A stretch of 64,000 nucleotides of DNA from Kineococcus mangrovi (lineage in GTDB: Bacteria > Actinomycetota > Actinomycetes > Actinomycetales > Kineococcaceae), in the NCBI RefSeq assembly GCF_041320705.1, contig NZ_JBGGTQ010000003.1:248001-312000 (forward strand), read 5' to 3'. The number at the start of each line of letters is the position of its first letter. Position 1 is the stretch's first letter. The position numbers and the translations under genes are program-made. The notes under the pieces were generated by a model, which saw only the letters and a list, made by a program, of their open reading frames with translations, was not told where the DNA came from and searched no databases. Shown here one piece after another: positions 7,856-17,470 of the stretch.

Positions 7856-10800
7856 GTGACGAGCACACCTGACGACAACGCCACCACGACGCCGGAGGTG
7901 GCGCCGACGAGGCCCCGCCGCCGGCGAGCGGCCAGCCGGCCCGCGGGCCCCCCGGCCTCCGTGGAGGCGGCCGACCCGACCACTTCCGCCGACGCTCCGG
8001 GCGTTCCCGCGACCACCGGCGCCGGCGGGGCGGGTGACGTCCCGGCTCCCGCCGCCGCAGCCGTCGCCGAGCCCCCCTCCGAGCCCCCCGCCGAGCAGGC
8101 GCCGCCGGTCACCTCCGAGGACGCCCCGGCCCCGCGGCGACGTGCCCGCCGCGCCACCCGCAAGGTCACCACCCCCGAGGTCCCGGCCGCCGAGGTCACC
8201 ACCCCCGAGGTCCCGGCTGCCGAGGCACCCGCGGCGGGCTCCGGCGCCGTCGCCGAACCGGTCGCCGAACCGGTCGCCGAACCGGCTCCGGCCCCCGCCC
8301 GCCGTCGCCGGGCCCGCAAGACCGCCGGCGCACCGGCTGCCGTCGAGACGCCCGCCGAGGCACCTCTCGAGGCGCCCACCGAGGCCGTCCAGGCCGGCGC
8401 CGGGACCGTGGCGGCCCCCGCCGTCGCGGCCGCCGAGGACGCCCCGGTCGAGGAGGCGCCGGTCCAGACCCCCGTCGAGCAGGAGGCGCCCGCCGCCCAG
8501 GACGCACCGTCCGAGGCCGACGACCTCATGGACGACCCGGTCCTGCTGCGCGCGGCCGGCTTCGCCCGCGGCACCCGCCGTGGCGGCACCGACGACCGGG
8601 AGGAGACCGCCGAGCGCGCCGCCGACGCCGCGGCCCGGGCGACCGCGCTGTTCTTCCAGGCCCCCGACGCCGAGACCCCGCCGCGTCGGCGCCGCGCCTC
8701 GGCCCCCGCGGGCCCGCCGCCGGGAGCCCGCCCCCTCGACGAGCACCGCGCGGGCGAGGCCGGTGACCGGGACGAGGGCGACGCCGAGGACGGCGCCGAG
8801 GACGGGTCCCCGCGCGACGGCGAGGTGCTGGACAGCCTGCGGGACCTGCGCCGTTCCCGCGGCACCCGGCGCCGGGACGCCGAGGACACCGACGAGGACA
8901 CCGACGAGGACACCGACGAGGACACCGACGAGGACCGGTCCGAGGAGGCCGACGAGGAGGGCGACGAGGACGGGGACACCCGTGACGAGGACGGCGGCGC
9001 CCCCCGCCGCCGTCGCCGCCGCGGGGGTCGCGGCCGCCGCAGCCGTGGCCGGGACGCCGAGGACGACGCCGCCGACGACGGCGCCGACGGTGCGGACGAC
9101 TCCGCCCCGGAGGGTGCGGACAACTCCGACGAGGACGAGGACACCGACGCCTCCGACGCCCCCGACGACGAGCAGTCGGGCTCCTCGCGGCGCCGCCGGC
9201 GTCGCCGGCGCCGCGGGGGGTCCGGCGACGGGGACGACGTCTCCGGCGACGACCCGCCGAACACCGTCACCCGGGTGCGCGAACCGCGGCGCTCGCGCGG
9301 CACCGGCGAGGACGAGATCACGGCGCTGCGCGGCTCGACCCGCCTCGAGGCCAAGAAGCAGCGCCGCCGCGAGGGTCGCGAGGCCGGGCGCAAGCGCGCC
9401 ATCCTCACCGAGGCCGAGTTCCTGGCGCGCCGCGAGGCCGTCGAACGCGTCATGGTGGTGCGTCAGCAGGACGACCGCACGCAGATCGGCGTGCTCGAGG
9501 ACGAGGTGCTCGTCGAGCACTACGGCGCCCGGCAGGCGCAGACGACGATGGTCGGCAACGTGTACCTCGGCCGCGTCCAGAACGTGCTGCCGAGCATGGA
9601 GGCGGCCTTCGTCGACGTCGGCAAGGGACGCAACGCGGTCCTGTACGCCGGTGAGGTCAACTGGGACGCCGCCGGGCTCGAGGGCCAGCCGCGCCGGATC
9701 GAGGCCGCGCTGAAGTCCGGCGACCCCGTCCTCGTCCAGGTCACCAAGGACCCGGTCGGGCACAAGGGCGCCCGCCTGACCAGCCAGGTCTCGCTGCCCG
9801 GCCGCTACCTCGTGTACGTGCCTCGTGGGTCCATGACCGGCATCTCGCGCAAGCTGCCCGACACCGAGCGGGCGCGCTTGAAGAAGGTGCTCAAGGAGGT
9901 CGTGCCGCCGGGGGCGGGCGTCATCGTCCGCACCGCGGCCGAGGGTGTCCACGAGGACGAGCTGCGCGCCGACGTCCAGCGCCTGCAGGCGACGTGGGAG
10001 GCCATCCAGGCCAAGTCCCGGAGCAAGAACGCGCCGCAGCTGCTGCACGGCGAACCCGACCTGACGGTCCGCGTCGTGCGCGACGTCTTCAACGAGGACT
10101 TCACCAAGGTCGTCGTGTCCGGGGAGCAGGCCTGGGAGGCCGTCCACGGGTACGTCGCCGACGTCGCCCCGGACCTCGCCGACCGGCTGGAGCGCTGGGA
10201 GGGGTCCCGGGACGTCTTCGAGCACCACCGGATCGACGAGCAGCTGCAGAAGGCGCTGGGCCGCAAGGTCTGGCTGCCCTCGGGCGGCTCCCTCGTCATC
10301 GACCCGACCGAGGCCATGCACGTCATCGACGTGAACACCGGGAAGTTCACCGGGGCCGGCGGGACGCTGGAGGAGACCGTCACGCGGAACAACCTCGAGG
10401 CCGCCGAGGAGATCGTCCGGCAGCTGCGGCTGCGCGACGTCGGCGGGATCATCGTCATCGACTTCATCGACATGGTCCTGGAGTCCAACCGCGACCTCGT
10501 CCTGCGCCGGCTCGTGGAGTGCCTGGGCCGGGACCGCACCAAGCACCAGGTCGCCGAGGTGACCTCGCTGGGGCTGGTCCAGATGACCCGCAAGCGCACC
10601 GGCCAGGGCCTGGCCGCGGTCCTGGAGGAGCTCGACGCGGCGGCCGACGCGAACCCCGCGCCGCAGCCGCCGCCGTCCTCCGGTGGCGAGGGCGGTGGCA
10701 ACGGCGGCGGGAACGGTGGCGGGAGCGGTGGCGGCAAGTCCCGTCGCCGCCGCGGCCGGGACCGGTCGGCCGAGGAGGCCCGCCCCGAGGCGGCCGGCTC

Positions 10801-10963
10801 CGACGGCGCCACCGCGAAGGACCCCGGGCAGGAACCCGCCAAGGAGTCGGTGAAGGACCCGGCCGTGCTCGCCGCCATCGCCGCGGTCGCGGCGGCCGGG
10901 CGGCGCGAGCGGGACACCTCCGCGCCCGTCCCTGAACCGGCCGCGACGCCGGCGGGGGAGTGA
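7856..10963 (+). CDS. rne: Ribonuclease E/G with long acidic/basic N-terminal extension
   Basis: Endoribonuclease for mRNA decay and rRNA/tRNA maturation, the probable degradosome scaffold. I use GTG 7856 (1035 aa) behind CGGAGCACC. Residues ~1-510 are low-complexity Ala/Pro/Glu and Arg-rich islands, with tandem DEDT and VTTPEVPAAE repeats. The S1 domain starts near residue 565 (GNVYLGRVQNVLPSMEAAFV). The DNase-I-like catalytic part holds both metal-binding Asp motifs, HVIDVNTG (~residue 825) and IIVIDFIDM (~residue 868), then LGLVQMTRKRTGQGL. The CxxC Zn-link that normally follows this motif is absent; the sequence goes straight into Pro/Gly-rich tail (GGEGGGNGGG) and a basic segment. It precedes rplU-rpmA-obg, the usual actinobacterial context. 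The start is less certain than the family. Confidence 0.9.
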   Translation: MTSTPDDNATTTPEVAPTRPRRRRAASRPAGPPASVEAADPTTSADAPGVPATTGAGGAGDVPAPAAAAVAEPPSEPPAEQAPPVTSEDAPAPRRRARRATRKVTTPEVPAAEVTTPEVPAAEAPAAGSGAVAEPVAEPVAEPAPAPARRRRARKTAGAPAAVETPAEAPLEAPTEAVQAGAGTVAAPAVAAAEDAPVEEAPVQTPVEQEAPAAQDAPSEADDLMDDPVLLRAAGFARGTRRGGTDDREETAERAADAAARATALFFQAPDAETPPRRRRASAPAGPPPGARPLDEHRAGEAGDRDEGDAEDGAEDGSPRDGEVLDSLRDLRRSRGTRRRDAEDTDEDTDEDTDEDTDEDRSEEADEEGDEDGDTRDEDGGAPRRRRRRGGRGRRSRGRDAEDDAADDGADGADDSAPEGADNSDEDEDTDASDAPDDEQSGSSRRRRRRRRRGGSGDGDDVSGDDPPNTVTRVREPRRSRGTGEDEITALRGSTRLEAKKQRRREGREAGRKRAILTEAEFLARREAVERVMVVRQQDDRTQIGVLEDEVLVEHYGARQAQTTMVGNVYLGRVQNVLPSMEAAFVDVGKGRNAVLYAGEVNWDAAGLEGQPRRIEAALKSGDPVLVQVTKDPVGHKGARLTSQVSLPGRYLVYVPRGSMTGISRKLPDTERARLKKVLKEVVPPGAGVIVRTAAEGVHEDELRADVQRLQATWEAIQAKSRSKNAPQLLHGEPDLTVRVVRDVFNEDFTKVVVSGEQAWEAVHGYVADVAPDLADRLERWEGSRDVFEHHRIDEQLQKALGRKVWLPSGGSLVIDPTEAMHVIDVNTGKFTGAGGTLEETVTRNNLEAAEEIVRQLRLRDVGGIIVIDFIDMVLESNRDLVLRRLVECLGRDRTKHQVAEVTSLGLVQMTRKRTGQGLAAVLEELDAAADANPAPQPPPSSGGEGGGNGGGNGGGSGGGKSRRRRGRDRSAEEARPEAAGSDGATAKDPGQEPAKESVKDPAVLAAIAAVAAAGRRERDTSAPVPEPAATPAGE
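8165..8224 (+). repeat. 30-bp direct repeat inside rne
   Basis: Two adjacent 30-bp copies (8165-8194 and 8195-8224, one C/T difference) encode a doubled VTTPEVPAAE unit in the low-complexity extension of RNase E. In-frame tandem duplication, likely length-variable between strains. Confidence 0.85.
8885..8932 (+). repeat. Four tandem 12-bp repeats inside rne
   Basis: GACACCGACGAG is repeated four times without change, encoding a DTDE run in an acidic part of RNase E. The phase is kept, so slippage would change only the length of the acidic tract. Confidence 0.9.
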
Positions 10964-10973
10964 GCGCGTCGTT

Positions 10974-11003
10974 TTGACCCCGGGGGGAAGCGTTCCGTAC
11001 TCT
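10974..11003 (+). promoter_or_regulatory. Promoter of rplU-rpmA
   Basis: A good -35 TTGACC (10974-10979), 18-bp spacer and -10 TACTCT (10998-11003). The start would be near 11010, leaving a ~80-nt 5' leader before L21, long enough for a ribosomal-protein leader structure, though I cannot assign one. Confidence 0.65.
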
Positions 11004-11092
11004 TACCCCTTGGTGCGCCGTCGTGCGCGAGCCCCGGACCGCGTCTGCGGACCGGCGGCGATCCAGTTCGTGACGAGAGAAACGGGTTCGTT

Positions 11093-11404
11093 GTGGTGTA
11101 CGCCATCGTCCGCGCCGGCGGCCGGCAGGAGAAGGTCTCGGTCGGCGACGTGCTGACCATCGACCGGGTCCCCGTGGCCAGCGGGGAGACGCTGCAGCTG
11201 CAGCCCCTGCTCCTCGTCGACGGTGAGACCGTCACTCACGACGCCTCGGCGCTCGCGGGTGTCAAGGTCGTCGCCGAGGTGGTCGAGGAGGCCAAGGGCC
11301 CCAAGATCACCATCCTCAAGTACAAGAACAAGACCGGGTACCGCAAGCGCCAGGGTCACCGCGCGAAGCTCACCCGCGTCAAGATCACCAGCATCGGGGC
11401 GTGA
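11093..11404 (+). CDS. rplU: 50S ribosomal protein L21
   Basis: 103 residues, normal for the family. The start is VYAIVRAGGRQEKVSVGD and the rest follows L21 closely, including KYKNKTGYRKRQGHR and the C-terminal TRVKITSIGA. L21 binds 23S rRNA in the large subunit. Two GTG codons in tandem (11093 and 11096) could start it. It is followed six bases later by rpmA, the universal L21-L27 pair, and has its own promoter after rne. Confidence 0.97.
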   Translation: MVYAIVRAGGRQEKVSVGDVLTIDRVPVASGETLQLQPLLLVDGETVTHDASALAGVKVVAEVVEEAKGPKITILKYKNKTGYRKRQGHRAKLTRVKITSIGA

Positions 11405-11410
11405 CGTCAG

Positions 11411-11665
11411 ATGGCACACAAGAAGGGCGCGAGCTCCTCGCGCAACGGTCGTGACTCCGCCGCGCAGCGCCTCGGTGTGAAGCGCTTCGGTGGCCAGGTC
11501 GTCAGCGCGGGCGAGATCCTCGTCCGTCAGCGCGGCACCCACTTCCACCCCGGTGCGGGTGTGGGCCGCGGCGGCGACGACACGCTGTTCGCGCTGATCC
11601 CGGGGGCCGTCGAGTTCGGTACCCGTCGTGGTCGCAAGGTCGTCAACATCGTCGCGGGCGAGTGA
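11411..11665 (+). CDS. rpmA: 50S ribosomal protein L27
   Basis: 84 residues beginning [16 protein letters not shown], the classic L27 start. The middle has [24 protein letters not shown] and [18 protein letters not shown]. The flexible N-terminus reaches the peptidyl transferase centre. It has no N-terminal extension of the Firmicutes type that needs cleavage. It is co-transcribed with rplU and is followed by a strong hairpin before obg. Confidence 0.98.
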   Translation: MAHKKGASSSRNGRDSAAQRLGVKRFGGQVVSAGEILVRQRGTHFHPGAGVGRGGDDTLFALIPGAVEFGTRRGRKVVNIVAGE

Positions 11666-11683
11666 CGACCCACCAGTCGTGAA

Positions 11684-11723
11684 CACGAGGGGCGGACCGG
11701 AGCGATCCGGTCCGCCCCTCGTG
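11684..11723 (+). terminator. Strong hairpin between rpmA and obg
   Basis: A perfect 18-bp stem, CACGAGGGGCGGACCGGA (11684-11701) with its complement 11706-11723, closed by a GCGA tetraloop. No T-run follows, which is common for high-GC actinobacterial terminators. It ends 40 bp before the obg start and may partly separate obg expression from the ribosomal genes. Confidence 0.75.
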
Positions 11724-11763
11724 CGTTCCACCAGCGGCTCCACCCCCAGTTCGAGGAGAAGAC

Positions 11764-13314
11764 ATGTCGACGCACTTCGTCGATCGCGTCGTGCTGCACG
11801 CGTCCGGCGGTGACGGCGGCAACGGGTGCGCCTCGGTGCACCGCGAGAAGTTCAAGCCCCTCGGCGGGCCCGACGGGGGCAACGGCGGTCGCGGCGGTGA
11901 CGTCGTGCTCGAGGTCGACCCCCAGGTGACGACCCTGCTGGACCTGCACCGCCGCCCGCACCGCAGCGCGCCCGACGGCCGCTTCGGCATGGGCAGCCAC
12001 CGCAACGGCGCCGAGGGCGACGACCTCGTCATCGGCGTCCCCGACGGCACGATCGTGCGGTCCTCCTCGGGCGACCTGCTCGCCGACATGGTCGGCCCGG
12101 GCACGCGCTACGTCGTGGCCCCCGGCGGTCGCGGTGGCCTGGGCAACGCGGCGCTGGCGACGACCAAGCGCAAGGCGCCCGGGTTCGCCCTGCTCGGCGA
12201 GCCCGGCGAGCAGCTCGACGTCGTGCTCGAGCTCAAGACGCTCGCCGACGTCGCGCTCGTGGGGTTCCCCAGCGCCGGCAAGTCGAGCCTGGTCGCGGCG
12301 CTGTCCGCGGCCCGGCCCAAGATCGCCGACTACCCCTTCACGACGCTCGTGCCGAACCTCGGCGTCGTCGAGGCCGGGTCGACGCGCTTCACCGTCGCCG
12401 ACGTGCCCGGGCTCATCCCCGGCGCCAGCGAGGGCCGCGGCCTCGGGCTGGACTTCCTGCGGCACGTCGAACGCTGCGTGGCCCTCGTCCACGTCCTCGA
12501 CGGCGCGACCCTGGAGACCGACCGGGACCCGGTGAGCGACCTCGAAGCCATCGAGAAGGAGCTCGCGGCCTACACCGTCGACGACGGCACCGTCCCGCTG
12601 CAGGACCGGCCGCGCATCGTCGTCGTCAACAAGGCCGACGTCCCCGACGCCCGCGACATGGCCGACATCGTCCGCGAGGACCTCGAGAAGCGCGGCGCGC
12701 CCGTCTTCGTCGTCTCGGCGGTGTCCCGCACCGGGTTGCGCGAGCTGTCCTTCGCGATGGCCGAGCTCGTCGCGGCCTCCCGGGCGGCCGCCCCCGAGGC
12801 CGTCCCCACGCGGGTCGTCCTCAACCCGCCGGCCGTGGACGCCGCCGGCTTCTCCGTCACGCGCGAGGAGTACGGCGACCCCGAGCGCCCGCAGGTCCGG
12901 TTCCGCGTGCGGGGCGGGAAGCCGCGACGCTGGGTCCGCCAGACCGACTTCACGAACGACGAGGCCGTCGGGTACCTCGCCGACCGCCTCGCGCGGCTGG
13001 GGGTCGAGGACGAGCTGTTCAAGAAGGGGGCGACGCCGGGCGCCGAGGTGGTCATCGGCGACGACGCGAACGCCGTCGTCTTCGACTGGGAGCCCACGAT
13101 GGTCGCCGGCGCCGAGGTGCTCGGCCAGCGCGGGTCCGACCTGCGCCTGGAGGACCAGTCCCGCCCCACCCGCGCGGCCAAGCGCGAGGAGGAGCGCGAG
13201 CGCCGCGCCGCCAAGGCCGCCGCGCGCGGGGAGCTGGAGACCGAGCGCCTCTCCGGGCACTGGACCGCGGACGACGACGGCCGCGACGACGGCGACGGCC
13301 GCGACGAGGACTGA
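11764..13314 (+). CDS. obg: GTPase Obg/CgtA
   Basis: 516 residues with the full actinobacterial Obg layout: glycine-rich Obg fold at the N-terminus ([33 protein letters not shown]), the G domain from about residue 160 with P-loop [10 protein letters not shown] (~169), [10 protein letters not shown] (G3) and NKAD (G4), and a C-terminal OCT domain ([19 protein letters not shown]). A charged ~60-residue tail ends in Asp-rich repeats. Obg is an essential ribosome-assembly GTPase. The ATG follows GGAGAAGAC. It sits nine bases upstream of proB, as is common in actinobacteria. Confidence 0.97.
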   Translation: MSTHFVDRVVLHASGGDGGNGCASVHREKFKPLGGPDGGNGGRGGDVVLEVDPQVTTLLDLHRRPHRSAPDGRFGMGSHRNGAEGDDLVIGVPDGTIVRSSSGDLLADMVGPGTRYVVAPGGRGGLGNAALATTKRKAPGFALLGEPGEQLDVVLELKTLADVALVGFPSAGKSSLVAALSAARPKIADYPFTTLVPNLGVVEAGSTRFTVADVPGLIPGASEGRGLGLDFLRHVERCVALVHVLDGATLETDRDPVSDLEAIEKELAAYTVDDGTVPLQDRPRIVVVNKADVPDARDMADIVREDLEKRGAPVFVVSAVSRTGLRELSFAMAELVAASRAAAPEAVPTRVVLNPPAVDAAGFSVTREEYGDPERPQVRFRVRGGKPRRWVRQTDFTNDEAVGYLADRLARLGVEDELFKKGATPGAEVVIGDDANAVVFDWEPTMVAGAEVLGQRGSDLRLEDQSRPTRAAKREEERERRAAKAAARGELETERLSGHWTADDDGRDDGDGRDED

Positions 13315-13323
13315 GGAGCGCCG

Positions 13324-14451
13324 GTGGGTCGTCAGGACCTGGCCTCGGCACGCCGGGTCGTCGTCAAGGTGGGCTCGTCCTCGCTGACGACCGCGGCCGG
13401 GGGCCTGGACGACTCCCGGCTGGACGCGCTGGTCGACGTCCTGGCCCGCCGCCGGCTGGGGGGCGGGGACGTCGTCCTCGTCTCCTCCGGGGCGATCGCG
13501 GCGGGTCTGGCCCCGCTGGGCCTGGCGAAGCGCCCGCGCGACCTGGCGAGCCAGCAGGCCGCCGCGAGCGTCGGGCAGGGGCTGCTGCTCGCCGAGTACG
13601 CGAGGGCCTTCGGGCACGCCGGGCTGACGGTCGGGCAGGTGCTGCTGACGGCCGAGGACGTCGTGCGGCGCACCCACTACGGCAACGCGCAGCGGACGCT
13701 GGAGCGGCTGCTGACCCTCGGCGTCGTGCCCGTCGTCAACGAGAACGACACCGTCGCCACCCACGAGATCCGCTTCGGCGACAACGACCGGCTGGCGGCG
13801 CTGGTGGCCCACCTCGTCCGTGCCGACGCCCTCGTCCTGCTGTCCGACGTCGACGCGCTGTACGACGCGCCCCCCTCGCGCCCCGGCGCGCGGCGCATCG
13901 CGCACGTGCGCGGGCCCGAGGACCTGGCCGGGGTGACGGTCGGGTCGGCGGGGTCGGCGGGCGTCGGCACGGGCGGCATGACGACCAAGGTGGAGGCCGC
14001 GGGCATCGCCACGTCCGCGGGCGTCCCCGCGCTCGTGACGTCGGCCGCGCTGGCCGCCCCGGCCCTGGCGGGCGAGGACGTGGGGACGTGGTTCTCGGTG
14101 CCGCCCACGCGCGCGGCCCGGCGCAGCACCCGCCAGCTCTGGCTCGCCCACGCCGCCGCGCCCGCCGGGCGTCTCGTGCTCGACGAGGGGGCCGTGCGCG
14201 CGGTGCGCTCGAACCGGTCCTCGCTGCTGCCGGCGGGCGTCGTGGGGCTGTCCGGGCGGTTCCGGGCGGGTGACCCGGTCGACCTGGTCGACGGAAACGG
14301 CCACGCGGTCGCCCGGGGGCTGGTGAACTACTCCTCGGAGGAACTGCCGGACCTGCTCGGCCGCACGACGCGCGAGCTGGCTCGGCAGTGGGGTCCGGCC
14401 TACGAGCGCGAGGTCGTGCACCGCGACCACCTGGTCCTCCTGGGACGCTGA
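13324..14451 (+). CDS. proB: Glutamate 5-kinase
   Basis: First enzyme of proline synthesis, ATP-dependent phosphorylation of glutamate. The 375-residue protein has an amino-acid kinase domain (VVVKVGSSSLT, VSSGAIAAG, NENDTVATHEIRFGDND, GTGGMTTKVEAA) and a C-terminal PUA domain (~residues 275-365, LDEGAVRAVRSNRSSLLPAGV). The GTG start is preceded by GAGGAGCGCCG. It follows obg by nine bases and precedes a small unknown gene and proA. Confidence 0.96.
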   Translation: MGRQDLASARRVVVKVGSSSLTTAAGGLDDSRLDALVDVLARRRLGGGDVVLVSSGAIAAGLAPLGLAKRPRDLASQQAAASVGQGLLLAEYARAFGHAGLTVGQVLLTAEDVVRRTHYGNAQRTLERLLTLGVVPVVNENDTVATHEIRFGDNDRLAALVAHLVRADALVLLSDVDALYDAPPSRPGARRIAHVRGPEDLAGVTVGSAGSAGVGTGGMTTKVEAAGIATSAGVPALVTSAALAAPALAGEDVGTWFSVPPTRAARRSTRQLWLAHAAAPAGRLVLDEGAVRAVRSNRSSLLPAGVVGLSGRFRAGDPVDLVDGNGHAVARGLVNYSSEELPDLLGRTTRELARQWGPAYEREVVHRDHLVLLGR

Positions 14452-14484
14452 AGCAACCGGCGACCGGCGCGAACGGAAGGGACC

Positions 14485-14874
14485 GTGGTGGGCGAGCCGT
14501 TGCCCTTGTGGTCGGTGACGTTGACGGTGGCGGGGCACGCCACGGACGTCACGGAGGTGCGGTCGGCCCTGGACCGGCTGCTGGCCGAGCACCCGTTCCT
14601 GTCCAGCGTGCGCTACAGCGCCACGCGCGCCGAGCTGCGCTACTGGGACGAGGCCCGCGACGTCGACGACGCCGCGGCCATGGCGTTGCGGCTCTGGCCC
14701 GAGCACCGGGTCAGCGCCGGCCTGCCGGACTGGTCGGTCGTGGGCGTCGAGGTCGTCGACCGCGCCACGGTGGAGCACCGCGCCGAGGCGCAGGCCGCGG
14801 CCCGGCCCCGGCGCGGTGCGCCCGGCCGCCGGGCCCGGACGCTGGACCTCATCGGGGACATCGCCCCCTGGTGA
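14485..14874 (+). CDS. Conserved hypothetical protein between proB and proA
   Basis: 129 residues from a GTG start (14485), preceded by GGAAGGGACC. I do not recognise a named domain. Sequence features are a short beta-like start (LWSVTLTVAGHATD), an acidic middle (YWDEARDVDDAAAMALRLW, PEHRVSAGLPDWSVVGVEVV) and a basic proline/arginine-rich tail (ARPRRGAPGRRARTL). Small genes of this kind occur beside proA in related actinobacteria as far as I recall; no function is claimed. Codon use matches the neighbours. Confidence 0.75.
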   Translation: MVGEPLPLWSVTLTVAGHATDVTEVRSALDRLLAEHPFLSSVRYSATRAELRYWDEARDVDDAAAMALRLWPEHRVSAGLPDWSVVGVEVVDRATVEHRAEAQAAARPRRGAPGRRARTLDLIGDIAPW

Positions 14875-14898
14875 CCGTTCCGGCGGTGTCGCCGAAAC

Positions 14899-14930
14899 AT
14901 TGTTGAACAATCGGGGGTCGCGGCTAGGCT
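14899..14930 (+). promoter_or_regulatory. Leaderless proA promoter with overlapping palindrome
   Basis: -35 TTGAAC (14903-14908), 16-bp spacer, -10 TAGGCT (14925-14930), and the ATG seven bases after the -10, so transcription probably begins at the start codon. The perfect palindrome ATTGTT-G-AACAAT (14899-14911) covers the -35, an excellent place for a repressor. Confidence 0.7.
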
Positions 14931-14937
14931 GATCGCC

Positions 14938-16230
14938 ATGACCCTCGCCGCGACCCCCGACACCTCGCTCGAGGACGCCGTCCTCGACGTCTGCCGACGG
15001 GCCAAGGTCGCCTCCCGACCGCTGCGGGTCGCGACGCGGGCCACCAAGGACGCTGCGCTGCAGGCGGTCGCGGACGCCCTGGAGGCCGCGACGGACCGCA
15101 TCGTGGCCGCCAACGAGATCGACCTGGCCCGGGGTCGCTCCGAGGGAACCTCCGAGCACCTCCTGGACCGGCTGGCCCTCGACCCCGCCCGGATCGCGGC
15201 CGTCGCCGCCGCCGTGCGCGAGGTCGCGGCCCTGCCCGACCCGGTGGGGGAGGTCGTGCGCGGGTCCACGCTGCCCAACGGGTTGCGGCTGCGGCAGCTG
15301 CGCGTGCCGATGGGTGTCCTCGGCGTCGTCTACGAGGCCCGGCCCAACGTCACCGTGGACGTGGCGGTCCTGGCCCTCAAGAGCGGCAACGCCGTCGTGC
15401 TGCGGGGCGGGTCCGCGGCCCTGGAGTCCAACACCGTCCTCGTCGAGGTCGTGCGCGGGGCGCTGGAGTCCGCCGGGCTGCCCGCCGACGCCGTGACGAG
15501 CATCGACGAGCACGGCCGCGACGGCGTCGGCGTCCTGCTCACCGCCCGCGGCCTGGTCGACCTGCTCGTCCCGCGCGGTGGGGCCGACCTCATCCAGCGC
15601 GTCGTGCGCGAGGCGACCGTCCCCGTCATCGAGACCGGCGTCGGCAACTGCCACGTCTACGTCGACGCCTCCGCCGACCTGCGCCAGGCCGTCGACGTCG
15701 TCCTGAACGCCAAGACCTCCCGGCCCAGCGTCTGCAACGCCGCCGAGACCGTCCTCGTCCACTCGGCGCTCGCGGCCGACTTCCTGCCGTCGCTGCTGAC
15801 CGCCCTGCACGGGGCCGGGGTGGTCCTGCACGCCGACGAGCGCGCGGTCGAGGCGGCGCGGGTGGCGGGCGTGCCCGCGCAGGCCGTGACGGACGACGAC
15901 TGGGCCGCGGAGTTCCACGGCCTCGAGATCGCCGTGGGGGTCGTCGACTCCGTGCAGGACGCGGTGGAGCACATCGGGCGGTGGAGCTCGGCGCACACCG
16001 AGGCGGTCCTGGCGACCGACGTCCGCGTCACCGACTTCTTCTGCGCCGCCGTCGATTCCGCCGTCGTGGCCGTCAACGCCTCCACCCGCTTCACCGACGG
16101 CGGCGAGTTCGGCCTCGGGGCCGAGGTCGGGATCTCGACGCAGAAGCTGCACGCCCGCGGCCCGATGGGGCTGGGCGAGCTGACGACGACGACGTGGCAG
16201 GTCCTGGGCGACGGGCACGTGCGCGGCTGA
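14938..16230 (+). CDS. proA: Gamma-glutamyl phosphate reductase
   Basis: Second enzyme of proline synthesis, NADPH-dependent reduction of glutamyl-5-phosphate. The 430-residue aldehyde-dehydrogenase-fold protein carries [32 protein letters not shown], the catalytic-cysteine region [17 protein letters not shown] and the C-terminal [23 protein letters not shown]. The ATG at 14938 sits right at the predicted transcription start, so the message is probably leaderless. It is separated from proB by one small gene and has its own promoter. Confidence 0.97.
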   Translation: MTLAATPDTSLEDAVLDVCRRAKVASRPLRVATRATKDAALQAVADALEAATDRIVAANEIDLARGRSEGTSEHLLDRLALDPARIAAVAAAVREVAALPDPVGEVVRGSTLPNGLRLRQLRVPMGVLGVVYEARPNVTVDVAVLALKSGNAVVLRGGSAALESNTVLVEVVRGALESAGLPADAVTSIDEHGRDGVGVLLTARGLVDLLVPRGGADLIQRVVREATVPVIETGVGNCHVYVDASADLRQAVDVVLNAKTSRPSVCNAAETVLVHSALAADFLPSLLTALHGAGVVLHADERAVEAARVAGVPAQAVTDDDWAAEFHGLEIAVGVVDSVQDAVEHIGRWSSAHTEAVLATDVRVTDFFCAAVDSAVVAVNASTRFTDGGEFGLGAEVGISTQKLHARGPMGLGELTTTTWQVLGDGHVRG

Positions 16231-16233
16231 CGG

Positions 16234-17202
16234 TCACGCGTCCTCGTCGAGGGAGTCATTCGCGACGAGGTACGTGGGTCGCTGCTGCAGCTGGACGTAG
16301 AGCCGGCCCACGTACTCGCCGAGCACGCCCAGGCACAGCAGCTGCAGCGTGCCGACGCCCGCGACGACGGCCAGGGTGGACGTCCAGCCCGGCACCGTCC
16401 GGCCGAGCGCGAACGAGGCGAGCACGTACAGCAGCAGCAGCGACGTCGCCAGCGCGCCGCCGAGGCCGAACAGGGACGCCAGCCGCAGCGGGGCCGTGGA
16501 GGACCCCGTGATGGCGTCCATCGACAGCCGCACCATCCGGGCCAGGGGGTACTTCGTCCGGCCGGCGCTGCGGGCCTGGCGCGCGTACCCGACGCTCGTG
16601 GAGGAGAACCCCAGCTCCGGGATGACCAGGCGCAGGACGCGGTGGGCCTCGGGCAGCCGCAGCACGGTGTCGACGACGCTGCGGTGGGTGAAGCGGAAGT
16701 CCCCGGCCTGCTCGGGGGCGCGGCCGCCGAGGGTGCGGACGAGGCGGTAGAACGCCGAAGCCGTCAGCCGCTTGAGGCGGGAGTCCACCGACCTGTCCTC
16801 GCGGACGGCGTAGACGACGTCGTGCCCGCGCCCGGCCGCCGCCAGCAGCCGGGGGAGCACCTCGGGCGGGTCCTGCAGGTCGGCGTCCATGGTCACCACG
16901 CCCGCCCGGGCCCGGGCGCGGGCCAGGCCGGCCGACAGGGCCGCCTGGTGCCCGGAGTTGGCCCGCAGGCGCACGACCCGCAGCTGCGGCCAGTCGCGCC
17001 GCAACCGGGCCAGGACGACGGGGGTGGCGTCGGTGCTGCCGTCGTCGACGACGAGGACCTCGTACCCGCCGAGCCCCTCGGCCAGCAGCCCGTCGAGCAC
17101 CGGTCGCAGCCGGGCCGCGAAGGCGGGGAGCACCTCGGCCTCGTCGAAGGCGGGCACGACGACGGACAGGGCCGGTGCGTCGCGGGACGGGGCGGAGGAC
17201 AC
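16234..17202 (-). CDS. Family 2 glycosyltransferase, polyprenyl-phosphate type (GtrB/DPM1-like)
   Basis: 322 residues. The GT-A domain starts [16 protein letters not shown], has [11 protein letters not shown] and the metal-binding [15 protein letters not shown], and keeps [11 protein letters not shown]. Two C-terminal membrane helices (about residues 225-305, [16 protein letters not shown] and [20 protein letters not shown]) are typical of GtrB/ArnC-like enzymes that load a sugar onto polyprenyl phosphate at the membrane. It converges on proA (3 bp apart). The donor sugar is not predictable. Confidence 0.9.
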   Translation of the reverse strand: MSSAPSRDAPALSVVVPAFDEAEVLPAFAARLRPVLDGLLAEGLGGYEVLVVDDGSTDATPVVLARLRRDWPQLRVVRLRANSGHQAALSAGLARARARAGVVTMDADLQDPPEVLPRLLAAAGRGHDVVYAVREDRSVDSRLKRLTASAFYRLVRTLGGRAPEQAGDFRFTHRSVVDTVLRLPEAHRVLRLVIPELGFSSTSVGYARQARSAGRTKYPLARMVRLSMDAITGSSTAPLRLASLFGLGGALATSLLLLYVLASFALGRTVPGWTSTLAVVAGVGTLQLLCLGVLGEYVGRLYVQLQQRPTYLVANDSLDEDA

Positions 17203-17294
17203 GGGCCGATCCTGCCGCAGCGCCCGGGTGGGGGACGTGCGAGACTGGCGCGCACCGCCCCACCGCTCGTCGCACCCCGCAGGAGGACCCGACC

Positions 17295-17453
17295 ATGCTG
17301 CACGCGCTCGTCGCCGAAGCCGCTCAGCAGACCGAGGAGACCCACGGCGCCGGCTTGCCCTCGCCCTACGTCTTCGGCATCGTCGCCCTCTGCGTCCTGG
17401 CCTCGATGCTCATCGTGACCGTGGCCTTCCGCAGCGTCGGGACCCGTCACTGA
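17295..17453 (+). CDS. Small single-pass membrane protein
   Basis: 52 residues from ATG 17295 with a textbook AGGAGG eight bases upstream. It has an acidic N-terminus ([14 protein letters not shown]), then a transmembrane helix ([21 protein letters not shown]) and a short basic end RSVGTRH. Its stop lies 17 bp before the nadD start, so it is probably co-transcribed with nadD-rsfS. Function unknown. Confidence 0.75.
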   Translation: MLHALVAEAAQQTEETHGAGLPSPYVFGIVALCVLASMLIVTVAFRSVGTRH

Positions 17454-17470
17454 CCTCCGTCCCGCAGGAC

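Noticed and set aside
8163-8932. CRISPR-like repeats
   Set aside because: The repeats are directly adjacent, in frame and inside rne, without spacers.
11527-16218. 1563-codon open frame on the minus strand
   Set aside because: It is antisense to rpmA, obg, proB and proA, all unmistakable genes. High GC content creates long stop-free shadows.
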